Shown piece after piece: positions 1 through 8,898 of a stretch of 64,000 bases of DNA; position 1 is the first letter of the stretch; each line of letters begins with the position of its first letter. The notes beneath the pieces are model-generated. The model did no database searches. It saw only the letters and a list, made by a program, of their open reading frames with translations, and was not told where the DNA came from. This DNA is from Rhodospirillaceae bacterium. Its GTDB lineage: Bacteria > Pseudomonadota > Alphaproteobacteria > Thalassobaculales > Thalassobaculaceae. Location of the stretch: assembly GCA_018401495.1 (NCBI GenBank), contig JAGYJX010000025.1, positions 1 through 64,000 on the forward strand, read 5' to 3'. The position numbers and the translations under genes are program-made.

Positions 1-52
1 GGACGGATCCAGGACCCACGAAGCGACGTGCGCCGCCCTTCACCGCGGCGGC

Positions 53-97
53 GGCGGGTGGGTCCCGGGTCGCGCTGCGCTTGCCCGGGATGACGAC
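53..97 (+). repeat. Dispersed intergenic palindromic repeat, copy 1
   Basis: A TCCCGGG arm and a CCCGGGA arm surround a CGCGCTGCGC core, followed by TGACGAC. The same layout, inverted, occurs at 10702-10837, and related copies lie at 10614-10668 and near 42600-42746. All copies are intergenic. The unit could fold as a hairpin in RNA. Positions 1-159 otherwise show no gene on either strand. Confidence 0.6.
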
Positions 98-159
98 GGG
101 TTTGATTGGTTTGACTGGCAGCGACGGACGCGCCGGCGGCAAGTGAGGGAGAGATCCGC

Positions 160-1051
160 ATGACCGAGCTCGAGCCCTGGCAGTGGCCGGAGGAGACCTG
201 GCGCCGGCTGGTCGGCAAGGTGCGGGCCGGCCGCACCCTGGCGCCGGCGTCGTGGCCGGGCGGCAGGCGGGTGGCCGTCGCGCTGTCGTTCGACAGCGAC
301 CACGAGACCAACGAGCTGCGCGACGGCGGCCGCTCGATCGGCCGGATGTCGTGGGGCCAGTACGGCACCCGCAAGGGCGTGCCGCGGATCAGGGCGGCGC
401 TCGACAAGGCCGGCGTCAAGGCGACCTTCTTTGTCCCGGCGGTGGCCGCCCTGCTGCACCCGGACGAACAGCGCGCGCTGGTGGCCGAGGGCCACGAGAT
501 CGGCATCCACGGCTGGATCCACGAGCTGAACTCGGTGCTGCCCTACGAGGTCGAGCGCGACCTGATGTTCCGCGCCGCCGACACCCTGGAGACGATCACC
601 GGCGGTGCGGCCGGTCGGCCTGCGCACCCCGAGCTGGGATTTCAGCCCGAGCACGCTGCGCATCGAGCGCGAGCTGGGGCTGCTCTACGACAGCTCGCTG
701 ATGGCCGACGACGACTGCTACGAACTGCTGGAGGACGGCGAGCCGACCGGCATCGTCGAGCTGCCGGTGGAATGGATCCGCGACGACGCCGTGTACTTCA
801 ACATGCACCGGTTCTCGGGGCTGCGGCCCTACACCGCGCCCGAGACCGTGTTCGACATCTTCCGGCGCGAGTTCGACCGGGCGCGCGAGGAGGGCGGGCT
901 GTTCCTGCTGACCATGCACCCGCACGTCACCGGCTACCGGTCGCGGATCTGGATCCTGGAGCGGCTGATCGAACACATCCAGGCGACCGGCGACGCCTGG
1001 TTCGCCACCCACGCCGAGGTCGCCGCCTACGTGCGGGACCACCCGGCGTAG
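160..1051 (+). CDS. CE4 (polysaccharide deacetylase fold) hydrolase, frame interrupted
   Basis: Hydrolase of the carbohydrate esterase 4 / NodB-homology fold, about 297 residues. FDSDHE (residues 44-49) is the metal-binding Asp motif, and HGWIHE (117-122) keeps both histidines of the HxxxH-type motif. LTMHPH near the C-terminus is the late catalytic loop. A GAGGGAGAG ribosome site precedes the ATG. The frame breaks at about 605, within GGCGGTGCGG; dropping one G joins the two halves into GVRPVGLRTPSWD. In this family such proteins act on N-acetyl sugars or on cyclic amides. The neighbouring hydantoinase and amidase genes favour an amide or imide substrate, which is inference. It converges on the flavoprotein gene, leaving a gap of only 14 bases. 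Confidence 0.8.
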
Positions 1052-1065
1052 CGGCCGGCGCCGGC

Positions 1066-2469
1066 CTACCGGCGGGCGCGCCAGCGCCGCCGCGCCCTCG
1101 CCGGCGATGTGGCCGAGGGTGGTGGCGGTCAGCAGGCCGTTGCCGGACAGGTAGCCCCAGACCTTCGAGCCGGACACCCCGCAGGCGGCACCGCCGCCGG
1201 CGAACAGGTTGGGCAGCGGCGTGCCGTCGCGCTTCAGCACCCGCGCGGCGGCGTCGATCCGCAGCCCGCCCTGGGTGTGGAACAGCGCGCCGGTGACCCG
1301 CACCGCGAAGTACGGCGGCTCCAGCGGCGGCTTGCCGGCGAAGTCGCGCCCGAACGGGTCGCTGGCCTCGCCGCGGGCGCAGCGCCCCGCGTGGGCGACC
1401 GGTCTCCGCTAGCGCCGCCGCCGGCAGGTCGAGGGCGGCCGCCATCGCCGCCAGGCGTCTCGAACCGCCGCACCGCGCCCGCCTTCTCGGCCTCGCGGTA
1501 GTCCTCGAAGCCGAGGCCGAGGGCGTGCAGCCGGGCGTCGTAGAGGTCGAAGGCGACGCCGCCCGGCTGGGCGAGCACCGCCACCGCCTGCTCGGAATAG
1601 CCGTGGGTCTCGTCGGAGAACCGCCTGCCCTCGGCGTTCACCTGGATGCCGCCCTCCATCATCAGCGCCCAGGTGATCAGCACGCCGTGCGGGTGCGCGA
1701 CCGAGCCGTGGCCCTGGTAGGCCGACATGTGCAGCGCCTCGCCGCCGAGGGCGGTGCCCCAGCGCACCGCGTCGCCGCGGTTGCCGGAATGGCCGAAATA
1801 CAGCGCGTCGGCCATCTCCGGGATGTGCTCGCGCAGCATCGCCGGGTCGCCGCCGTAGCCGTTGCAGGCCAGCACCAGGGCGCCGCAGCCGACATCCTCG
1901 CCGGTGCCGTCCGGGCGCTCGACCCGCACCCCGCCGACCCGGCCGGCGGCGTCGGCGTACAGCGCGGTGACGTGGGCGTCGCCGACCACCTCGACGCCGG
2001 CGGCCTCGGCCGCCGTCCGCAGCGCGCCGAGCAGGGCGGCGCCGGTGCGGTCGGGATGGGCGTGCATGCGCCGCACGCCGTGGCCGGGGTAGAGGAACCC
2101 GTCGAGCAGCACGAACGGCAGGCCCCAGCGGTCGGCCAGCCAGTCGATGGTGGCGCCGGAGCGCCGGCACACCGCCTCGACGATCGCGGGGTCGGCCTCG
2201 CCGGCGTTCTTGCGCTGGATGTCGGCCGCCATCAGCTCGACCGTGTCGGTCACGCCCGCCGCCGCCTGGAAGCGGGTGCCGCAGGCCGGCACGAAGCCCG
2301 ACGACAGCGAGGTCGAGCCGGTCGGAACCGGATCGCGCTCCAGCACCACCACCTCGGCGCCGGCATCGACGGCCGCCAGCGCCGCGATCAGCCCGCAGGC
2401 GCCGCCGCCGACCACCAGGACCGGCGCCTCGAAGGCGAAGTCGGCCTGCTCCAGCGGCCGGACCGTCAT
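1066..2469 (-). CDS. FAD-dependent oxidoreductase, fumarate reductase / ketosteroid dehydrogenase type; frame interrupted
   Basis: Flavoprotein of the FAD_binding_2 family, related to fumarate and urocanate reductases and 3-ketosteroid 1-dehydrogenases. The N-terminus has the Rossmann motif VVGGGACGLIAAL. The C-terminus has the conserved NLFAGGGAACGVSG and SGNGLLTA segments that close over FAD. The ATG at 2469 overlaps the stop of the upstream hydrolase gene as ATGA. The C-terminal quarter needs three frame changes, at about 1440, 1400 and 1075, to join ETP, AAALDLPAAAL, DPFGRDFAG and the terminal IAGEGAA. The last change is inferred from the stop at 1066 and from the length of the paralog at 25265-26624. 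It probably reduces or oxidises a ring or enoate intermediate in the HyuAB operon. Substrate unknown. Confidence 0.75.
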
Positions 2470-3086
2470 CGCCCGGCTTCCTCGAACGCCCGGGTCGCCT
2501 CGGCGACGGTCCAGATCTCGGCGACCGGCCGCAGCGCCGCCACCGCGGTCTCGTGGATCGCCGGCGTGAAGGCGGCGCAGCCGTCGGACAGCACGATGGC
2601 GTGGAAGTCCCGGACGTGGGCGTCGCGCACCGTCGAGGCGACGCCGCCGTTGGTGACGATGCCCGCGAACACCAGGGTCTCGATCCCGGCGCGCCGCAGC
2701 ACCCACTCCATCCGGCTCATGTAGAACGCCGAGAACGCCACCTTCTCGACCTTGAAGGTCGCCGGCTTCAGCTCGTCCACCAGGTCGTGGCCCCAGCCGC
2801 CGGCCGCGAAGTCGCCGGCCCGCAGGAACGGGCGCAGCCGCTTGAGGTGGTCGCTGACGTAGGGCTCGCCGTCGATCCCGTGGACCAGGGTGAAATGCGT
2901 CGACATCACCGGGCTGCCGGCGCGGCGTGCCGCCTCGACCAGCGGCTTCAGCCGGGCCGGCAGGGCGGCGATCTCCGGCACCTTGGCACCGCCGCGGGCG
3001 TAGGCGCCGTCCGGATGGATGAAGTCGTTCTGCAGGTCGGCCAGCACCAGGGCGGTGCGCCGCGGATCGCCGATGCCCTCGCTCAT
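2466..3086 (-). CDS. Isochorismatase-fold hydrolase lacking the usual nucleophilic cysteine
   Basis: 206-residue cysteine-hydrolase-fold protein (isochorismatase / nicotinamidase / carbamoylsarcosine amidase family). The catalytic Asp is in LADLQNDF, and the conserved Lys is in KVEKVAFSAF. At the position where amidases of this family carry the nucleophilic Cys, the sequence reads VTNGGVAST, so Gly replaces Cys. The family includes Cys-less isochorismatases that cleave an enol ether by another mechanism. This copy may therefore not be a classical amidase. It overlaps hyuA by 4 bases upstream (ATGA) and the flavoprotein by 4 bases downstream, so it is translated as part of the HyuAB operon. 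The reading frame is intact. Confidence 0.82.
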   Translation of the reverse strand: MSEGIGDPRRTALVLADLQNDFIHPDGAYARGGAKVPEIAALPARLKPLVEAARRAGSPVMSTHFTLVHGIDGEPYVSDHLKRLRPFLRAGDFAAGGWGHDLVDELKPATFKVEKVAFSAFYMSRMEWVLRRAGIETLVFAGIVTNGGVASTVRDAHVRDFHAIVLSDGCAAFTPAIHETAVAALRPVAEIWTVAEATRAFEEAGR

Positions 3087-5149
3087 GCCGGCTCCTTTCG
3101 GCTGATCAGCAGGTTGCCGAGACGGTCGACGCTGCCCTGCAGGTCCGGCTCGACGAAGATGGTGGCGTCGGACTGCTCCAGCACCGCCGGGCCCGGCACC
3201 ACCGCGCCGGCCGGCAGCGCCAGGCGGTCCCAGATCCGCGCCTCGTGCCAGGCGCCGTCGACGTAGACCCGGCGCACGCCGCGGCCGGCGGCGTCCATCG
3301 ACGCGGCGGCGTCGGGCGCCAGGATCGACAGGTCGAACTTCGGGCGCCGGCCGACGGTGGCGACCCGCAGGTTCAGGACCCGGATCGGCAGCGCCTCCAG
3401 GACCCGGCCGTAGACCTCGCGGTAGCGGGCCTCGAAGGCGGCCCGGATCGCGGCGCGCTCGATGCCGACGCCGTCGTCGCCGTCGCCCACCGCCAGCGGC
3501 ACCGCCACGGTGTGGGTCTGGCCGAGATACGACATGTCGAGCTCGATCAGGGTGTCGCGACCCTCGAACGAGACCCCGGCCCGGTCCAGCAGGGCGAGGC
3601 CCTGGCGCTGGAAGGCAGCGGCCTCGCGGTCGAGGGCGGCGACGTCGAAGCCGTCGAGCAGGCCGTTGATGGTGCGCACGAAGTCGTGGCGCATGTCGGC
3701 GATCACGCAGCCGAGCGCGCTGGTCACGCCCGGGAAGCGCGGCACCAGGGCGCCGGCGAGGCCGACCTCCTTGATCAGCGCCCCGGCGTGCAGCGCGCCG
3801 CCGCCGCCGAACGGCATGGCGACGAAGCTCTTGGGGTCGTGGCCGCGCTCGATCGAGACCAGCCGGATGGCGCCGGCCATCCGGCTGTTGGCGACCCGGA
3901 TGATGGCCTCGGCCGCCGCCATCGCGGTCAGCCCGAGCGGCTTGGCGACCGTCGCCTCGATGGCGGCGAGCGCCGCCTCGGCGTCGAGCCGCGCCAGCTT
4001 GCCGCCGATCGGCCGCTCGGCGTTGATCCGACCCAGCACCAGGTTGGCGTCGGTCACCGTCGGGCGGTCGTTGCCGAGGCCGTAGCACACCGGCCCGGGG
4101 TCCGAGCCCGCCGATTCCGGGCCGATCTGCAGCAGCCCGCCGCGGTCGACCCAGGCGATCGAGCCGCCGCCGGCGCCGATGGTGGTGATCTCGATCATCG
4201 GCTGGCGCACCACCATGCCGAAATCGATGGAGGTCTCCGGCGTCAGCGCGGTCTCGCCGTCGACCACCAGCGAGACGTCGAAGCTGGTGCCGCCCATGTC
4301 GCAGGTGACGACGTTGGGGAAGCCGGCCGAGGTGGCGATGTGGGCGGCGGCGATCACCCCGGCGGCCGGCCCGGACAGCGCCGTCCGGATCGGCACCTGG
4401 CGGGCGGAATCGACCGTCATCACGCCGCCGTTCGACTGCACGATCAGCACGTCGCCGCCGAAGCCGTCGCCGCGCAGCGTGTCCTGCAGGCGCTCCAGGT
4501 AGTCGGCGACCACCGGCTGCAGGTAGGCGTTGAGGGTGGCGGTCGAGGCGCGCTCGAACTCGCGGATCTCCGGCAGGATCCGGCTGGAGGCGGTGACGTG
4601 CTCGTTCGGCCAGACCGCCCGGACCGCGGCCAGCGCCGCCTCCTCGTTGGCGGCGTTGGCGTAGGCGTTGATGAACACGATGGCCACCGCCTGGCAGCCG
4701 TCGGCCAGCAGCAGGCGGGCGGCGGCGGTGACGCCGTCGACGTCGACCGGGGTGTGGACGGTGCCGTCGGCGAGCACCCGCTCGGCCACCTCCAGCCGGC
4801 GGTCGCGCGGGATCACCGGCTCGTACTGGCCCCACAGCCCCCAGGTGGTCGGCCGGTCGCGGCGGCGCATCTCCAGCACGTCGCGGAAGCCGGCGGTGGT
4901 GATGATGCCGGTGGCGGCGCCGCGCCGCTCCAGCAGCGCGTTGGTGCCGACCGTGGTGCCGTGGACGACGGTGGCGACCGCGCCGACCGTCTCCACGCCC
5001 GACCGGATGCCGGCGAGGAAGCCCTGGGACTGGTCGGGCCGCGTCGACGGCACCTTGCGGATCGTGCCGGTGCCGGTCTCCTGGTCCAGGATGAAGACGT
5101 CGGTGAAGGTGCCGCCGACGTCGACGCCGACGATGTAGCGGCCGCTCAC
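3083..5149 (-). CDS. hyuA: Hydantoinase/oxoprolinase subunit A
   Basis: 688-residue ATP-dependent hydantoinase A / 5-oxoprolinase A subunit. The family couples ATP hydrolysis to opening of five-membered lactam or imide rings, and some relatives are ketone carboxylases. VGVDVGGTFTD at residues 7-17 is the first phosphate loop of the actin-like ATPase fold, and DMGGTSFDVS at 284-293 is the second. GTTVGTNALLERRG matches the family. The frame is intact. The start is GTG at 5149, overlapping the hyuB stop as GTGA. Downstream it overlaps the isochorismatase-fold gene. The gene pair and order, HyuB then HyuA, support a cytoplasmic heteromeric ring-opening enzyme. The exact substrate (hydantoin, oxoproline or another imide) cannot be read from sequence. 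Confidence 0.9.
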   Translation of the reverse strand: MSGRYIVGVDVGGTFTDVFILDQETGTGTIRKVPSTRPDQSQGFLAGIRSGVETVGAVATVVHGTTVGTNALLERRGAATGIITTAGFRDVLEMRRRDRPTTWGLWGQYEPVIPRDRRLEVAERVLADGTVHTPVDVDGVTAAARLLLADGCQAVAIVFINAYANAANEEAALAAVRAVWPNEHVTASSRILPEIREFERASTATLNAYLQPVVADYLERLQDTLRGDGFGGDVLIVQSNGGVMTVDSARQVPIRTALSGPAAGVIAAAHIATSAGFPNVVTCDMGGTSFDVSLVVDGETALTPETSIDFGMVVRQPMIEITTIGAGGGSIAWVDRGGLLQIGPESAGSDPGPVCYGLGNDRPTVTDANLVLGRINAERPIGGKLARLDAEAALAAIEATVAKPLGLTAMAAAEAIIRVANSRMAGAIRLVSIERGHDPKSFVAMPFGGGGALHAGALIKEVGLAGALVPRFPGVTSALGCVIADMRHDFVRTINGLLDGFDVAALDREAAAFQRQGLALLDRAGVSFEGRDTLIELDMSYLGQTHTVAVPLAVGDGDDGVGIERAAIRAAFEARYREVYGRVLEALPIRVLNLRVATVGRRPKFDLSILAPDAAASMDAAGRGVRRVYVDGAWHEARIWDRLALPAGAVVPGPAVLEQSDATIFVEPDLQGSVDRLGNLLISRKEPA

Positions 5150-6894
5150 GACGCCGCCCCCCGGCCGCGCAGCGCCTGGGTGGCGGCGGCGTCGACCCGG
5201 TGGTCGTCGGCGATCGACACCCCGTAGTCCGAGGCCGCCCGGTCGCGGCTGACATAGCCGAGCCTTACGTCGCGCGCCACCGCCGCCGGATCGCGCTCGA
5301 ACGGGTCGCCGTAGCCGCCGCCGCCCGGGCTCTCGATGCGCACCCGCTGGCCGCGTTTCAGCTTGATGCCGACCATCTTGGACGCCATCGGCGGCCTCGC
5401 CTCGCCGTTGTCGGTGTCGAAATAGAACCTGTTGGTGGCCGCCTCGCCGCCGCCCGCCACGCCCTTCGGCGCGTGCCGGCCGCGGTCGGCGAACAGGAAC
5501 GCCTCGGCCGACGCCTCCAGCACCTCGGCCTCGTAGATGGCGCCGAGGCCACCGCGGTGGCGGCCCGGGCCGGCGCTGTCCGGGCGCAGCGCCCAGCGGG
5601 TGAAGCGCACCGGGTACGCGGCCTCCAGGATTTCCAGCGGCGGGATCGTCGCCGTCGAGATCGGCGCGTTGCCGTGGCTGAGGCCGTCGCCGACCGGGTT
5701 GCCGCCGTGGCCGCCGCCGAAGAACGAGAACATCACCCAGCGCCGGCCGTCGGCGCGGTGGCCGGCGATCGACAGCGCGTTGATGGTGCCGTAGGCGTGG
5801 GCGTTGCCGCGCGCCGGGTCGGCCAGCGAGATGGCGCTGAACACGTTGTCGATGATCCGCAGGATGGTCTCGGTGTAGCCGCCGACCGGCTTCGGCGCGC
5901 GCACGCTCAGCAGCGAGTCCTCCGGGATCACGAACTCGATCGGCGCCAGCACCCCGGCGTTGGCCGGGACCTCGGTGAAGACGTGCTTCAGGGCGACGTA
6001 GCAGCAGGCGACGGCGGTCGACCGGGCGATGTTCACCGGTCCCTGGCAGGCCTTGGCCGAGCGCGAGAAGTCCAGGATCATGCGGTCGCCGGCGATCGTC
6101 ATGTCGAGGGCGATCAGCAGCGGCTCGTCGACGATGCCGTCGTTGTCCAGCCAGTCCTCGGCCGAATAGGTGCCGTCCGGCAGCTCGGCGATGTTGGCGC
6201 GCATCAGCTGCTCGGCGCGGCGCCGGAGCTCGACCAGGGCGGCCCGGATCACCGCCACGCCGTACTCCTCGATCAGCGCGTCGAGCCGGCGGCCGCCCAG
6301 CTCAAGCGCCCCGATCTGGCCGTTCAGGTCGCCGTACAGCGAGCCCGGCTGGCGCGAGTTGCTCTGCAGGATGTCGACGATGTCCTGGCGGAACTGGCCG
6401 CGGTCGTAGAGCTTGACCGGCGGGATCAGCATGCCCTCCTGGAAGCACTCGGTGGCGGCCGGGTTGTAGTTGCCGGGGACGTTGCCGCCGACGTCGTGCC
6501 AGTGCCCGACCGAGGCCAGCCAGCACACCAGCTCGCCGTCGCGGAAATACGGCCGCACCAGCCGGAAATCCGACAGGTGGGTGCCGCCGTCGTAGGGGTC
6601 GTTGAAGATGTAGACGTCGCCCTCGGCGACGCCGCCGGCCTTCGCCGCCTTGTCGATCACCGCGCGCACCGCGAAGGCGTTGCTGCCGACGAAGATCGGC
6701 AGCCCGGACTTGCCCTGCACCAGGGTGTCGCCGGTCAGCGGGTCGTACAGGCCGTGCGAGGCGTCGTGGGCCTCGGCGATGATCGGGTTGAAGGCGCTGC
6801 GGAACAGCGTCGCGTCCATCTCGTCGGCGATCTGCTCGAGCCGGCCCTTCAGCACGGCCAGGGTCACGGGGTCGATGGCGACGGGATCGATCAC
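5146..6894 (-). CDS. hyuB: Hydantoinase/oxoprolinase subunit B
   Basis: 582-residue hydantoinase B / 5-oxoprolinase B subunit, the hydrolytic partner of HyuA. Recognisable family segments are EMDATLFRSAFNPIIAEAHD near residue 20, the FNDPYDGGTHLSDF metal-site region, and the glycine-rich FFGGGHGGNPVGDG segment. The C-terminus carries SPGGGGYGDPFERDP, also typical. The start is taken as GTG at 6894, because it overlaps the stop of the upstream lyase gene as GTGA, the arrangement used throughout this operon. Later ATGs would remove the conserved N-terminal DPVTLAVLKGRLEQI. The frame is intact. Confidence 0.9.
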   Translation of the reverse strand: MIDPVAIDPVTLAVLKGRLEQIADEMDATLFRSAFNPIIAEAHDASHGLYDPLTGDTLVQGKSGLPIFVGSNAFAVRAVIDKAAKAGGVAEGDVYIFNDPYDGGTHLSDFRLVRPYFRDGELVCWLASVGHWHDVGGNVPGNYNPAATECFQEGMLIPPVKLYDRGQFRQDIVDILQSNSRQPGSLYGDLNGQIGALELGGRRLDALIEEYGVAVIRAALVELRRRAEQLMRANIAELPDGTYSAEDWLDNDGIVDEPLLIALDMTIAGDRMILDFSRSAKACQGPVNIARSTAVACCYVALKHVFTEVPANAGVLAPIEFVIPEDSLLSVRAPKPVGGYTETILRIIDNVFSAISLADPARGNAHAYGTINALSIAGHRADGRRWVMFSFFGGGHGGNPVGDGLSHGNAPISTATIPPLEILEAAYPVRFTRWALRPDSAGPGRHRGGLGAIYEAEVLEASAEAFLFADRGRHAPKGVAGGGEAATNRFYFDTDNGEARPPMASKMVGIKLKRGQRVRIESPGGGGYGDPFERDPAAVARDVRLGYVSRDRAASDYGVSIADDHRVDAAATQALRGRGAAS

Positions 6895-7784
6895 GCCTTG
6901 TCTCCGAAGTTCGAGCCGTCGTACGCGCGGCCGCGGGCCAGGTAGCCGGGGGTGCCGATGATCTCGTTGAGACCGTCGAACAGGTTCATGCGGTCGAGGA
7001 ACGGGCCGGTGCCGCCATGCTCCCGCAGGCTGCCGTAGTACTCCTCCAGCAGCCGCGACAGCGCCCGCACCGTGCCGCCGGGGAAGATCGCCAGGGCGTA
7101 GCCGATCGCCGCCAGCGCGGCGGCGTCGAGCAGCGGGTCTTGCCGCCCTCCACCATGTTGGCCAGCAGCGGCACCCGGCCGCCGAAGCGGGCGACGATGC
7201 CGTCCATCTCGGCGCGGTCACGCGGCGCCTCCACGAACAGCACGTCGGCGCCGGCCTCGAGATACAGCTCGGCCCGGTCCAGCGCCGGGCCGTAGCCCTC
7301 GACGGCGATCGCGTCGGTGCGGGCGACGATCAGGAAGTCCTCGCGGCCGCGGGCATCGACCGCGGCCTTGACCTTGCCCGCCATCTCGGCGGCCGGCACC
7401 AGCGACTTGCCGGCGAGGTGGCCGCAGCGCTTCGGCATCGCCTGGTCCTCGAGCTGGATCGCCTGGGCGCCGGCGCGCTCGAAGGCGCGCACCGTGCGGG
7501 TCACGTTCAGCGCGTTGCCGAAGCCGGTGTCGCCGTCGACGATCACCGGCGCCGCCACCCGGTCGCAGATCGCCGTCAGGGTGTCGGCGACCTCGGTCAT
7601 GCCGAGCAGGCCGATGTCCGGCACGCCGTAGCGGGTGTAGGCGATCGAGGCGCCCGACAGGTACAGCGCGCCGAAACCGGCGCGGGTCGCGATCAGCGCC
7701 GACAGGGCGTCGTACACCCCGGGCGCCACCACGAAGCCGCCGGCGGCGAGCTGGAGTCTTCAGCGATGGTGTCTCGGCGCTCAT
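6891..7784 (-). CDS. Isocitrate lyase/PEP mutase family lyase, copy 1; frame interrupted
   Basis: TIM-barrel lyase of the isocitrate lyase / phosphoenolpyruvate mutase superfamily, the group that includes methylisocitrate lyase, 2,3-dimethylmalate lyase and oxaloacetate decarboxylase. Visible motifs are VDGDTGFGN (metal site), PKRCGH (the catalytic-Cys loop of lyases) and a C-terminal segment read in another frame. Two frame changes are needed. One is near 7752, joining MSAETPSLK to LQLAAGGFVVAPGVYDAL. The other is near 7138, after MVEGGK. The stop at 6891 overlaps the hyuB GTG. The enzyme probably cleaves a C4-C7 2-hydroxy acid to a 2-oxo acid plus a smaller acid at the end of the pathway begun by HyuAB. 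Confidence 0.78.
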
Positions 7785-7860
7785 CTCGAGGGTCCTCCTG
7801 CCATGGCGGTGCGACGGTAGCGTCTGGCGGTCGGCTTGGGCAGGGGCAGCGGCGTCGCCG

Positions 7861-8759
7861 TCACTCGACGGCGTAGCGCTTCTCGAGCGCGTCGTAGGTC
7901 GCCTTGTCGACCAGGCGCTGGCGCTCCTCGAAGCCGGCCAGGCGGTCCTTGACGGCGTCCAGGCCGCCGTCGCGCTTGAGCGCGCCCAGCACCTCGCTCA
8001 TGGCGCGCATGGCGGCCTGCAGCGGGGTGTTGGCGTACAGCACGATCGAGAAGCCGAGCGCCGCCAGCTCGGCCTGCGGCAGCAGCGGGGTGCGGCCGCC
8101 GACCACCAGGTTGGCGACCTGCGGCACCGGCAGACGCGCGGTGATCGCGCGCATCTCGTCGGGTGAGGTCGGGGCCTCCACGAAGGTCACGTCGGCGCCC
8201 GCCTCGATGTAGCGTTCGGCGCGCTCGATGGCCGCGTCGAGCCCCTCGATGGCGCGGGCGTCGGTGCGGGCGATGACCAGCAGGTTGCCGTCCTCGCGGG
8301 CGTCGACCGCCGCCTTGATCTTGGACACCATCTCGGCCGCCGGGATCACCCCTTGCCGTCGAAATGGCCGCATTTCTTCGGGAACACCTGGTCCTCGATC
8401 TGCACCGCCGCGGCGCCGGCCCGCTCCAGCAGGCGCACGGTGCGGCGGGTGTTCACGGCGTTGCCGAAGCCGGTGTCGATGTCGACGATCAGCGGCAGCG
8501 AGCAGATCTCGGCGATCGCCTCGGTGGTCTGCACGATCTCGGTGAGGGTCACCAGGCCGATGTCGGGAACGCCGAGCAGGGTGTTGGCGACGCCGGCGCC
8601 GGTGACGTAGGCCACCTCGAAGCCGGCATCCTCGATCACCCGGGCGGTCAGCGCGTTGGCCGCCCCCGGAACCAGCAGGGCGCGCCGCTCGTCGACGGCC
8701 GCGCGCAGCCATCGCCGACGGTCTGACACGCGGTCGCCCGAGGGCCTGTCGAACGCCAT
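7861..8759 (-). CDS. Isocitrate lyase/PEP mutase family lyase, copy 2; one-base frameshift
   Basis: Second lyase of the isocitrate lyase / PEP mutase superfamily, about 300 residues and clearly paralogous to the gene just downstream. Motifs are LLVPGAANALTARV, VDIDTGFGNAV and PKKCGHFDGK with the catalytic-loop Cys. The break lies in the C-run at 8349-8352: one more C there (G on the coding strand) reads GKGVIPAAEMVSKIK without interruption. This is the signature of a homopolymer error. It is the first gene of the leftward unit; the ATG at 8759 faces the palindromic operator at 8812 and the divergent AtuA gene. A 76-base gap separates it from copy 1. Confidence 0.8.
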
Positions 8760-8811
8760 GCTGCACTCCCGCTTGGTTTTGTCGGCACTAAACGACGAGA
8801 CCTCCGCCCTA

Positions 8812-8824
8812 GTCAACTGTTGAC
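8812..8824. promoter_or_regulatory. Palindromic operator candidate GTCAAC-T-GTTGAC (site 1)
   Basis: Perfect 13-base inverted repeat with 6-base arms and a 1-base centre. It lies in the 139-base divergent region between the lyase gene (start 8759) and the AtuA-family gene (start 8899). Matching or near-matching copies at 16529, 28755 and 39311 are also in divergent intergenic regions. Size and symmetry suit a dimeric GntR/FCD regulator; the regulator assignment is inference. Confidence 0.7.
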
Positions 8825-8898
8825 AATCCTTCCGGGCCGCGGAGGACCATCCACCCTCCCAAGGACACCCGATCGCGCCCGCGCGGGAAGGAAGAGCC

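Noticed and set aside
3245..5227. A 660-codon plus-strand frame opposite hyuA.
   Set aside because: Low-complexity composition with no family motifs, while the opposite strand has complete HyuA motifs. Treated as an antisense shadow.
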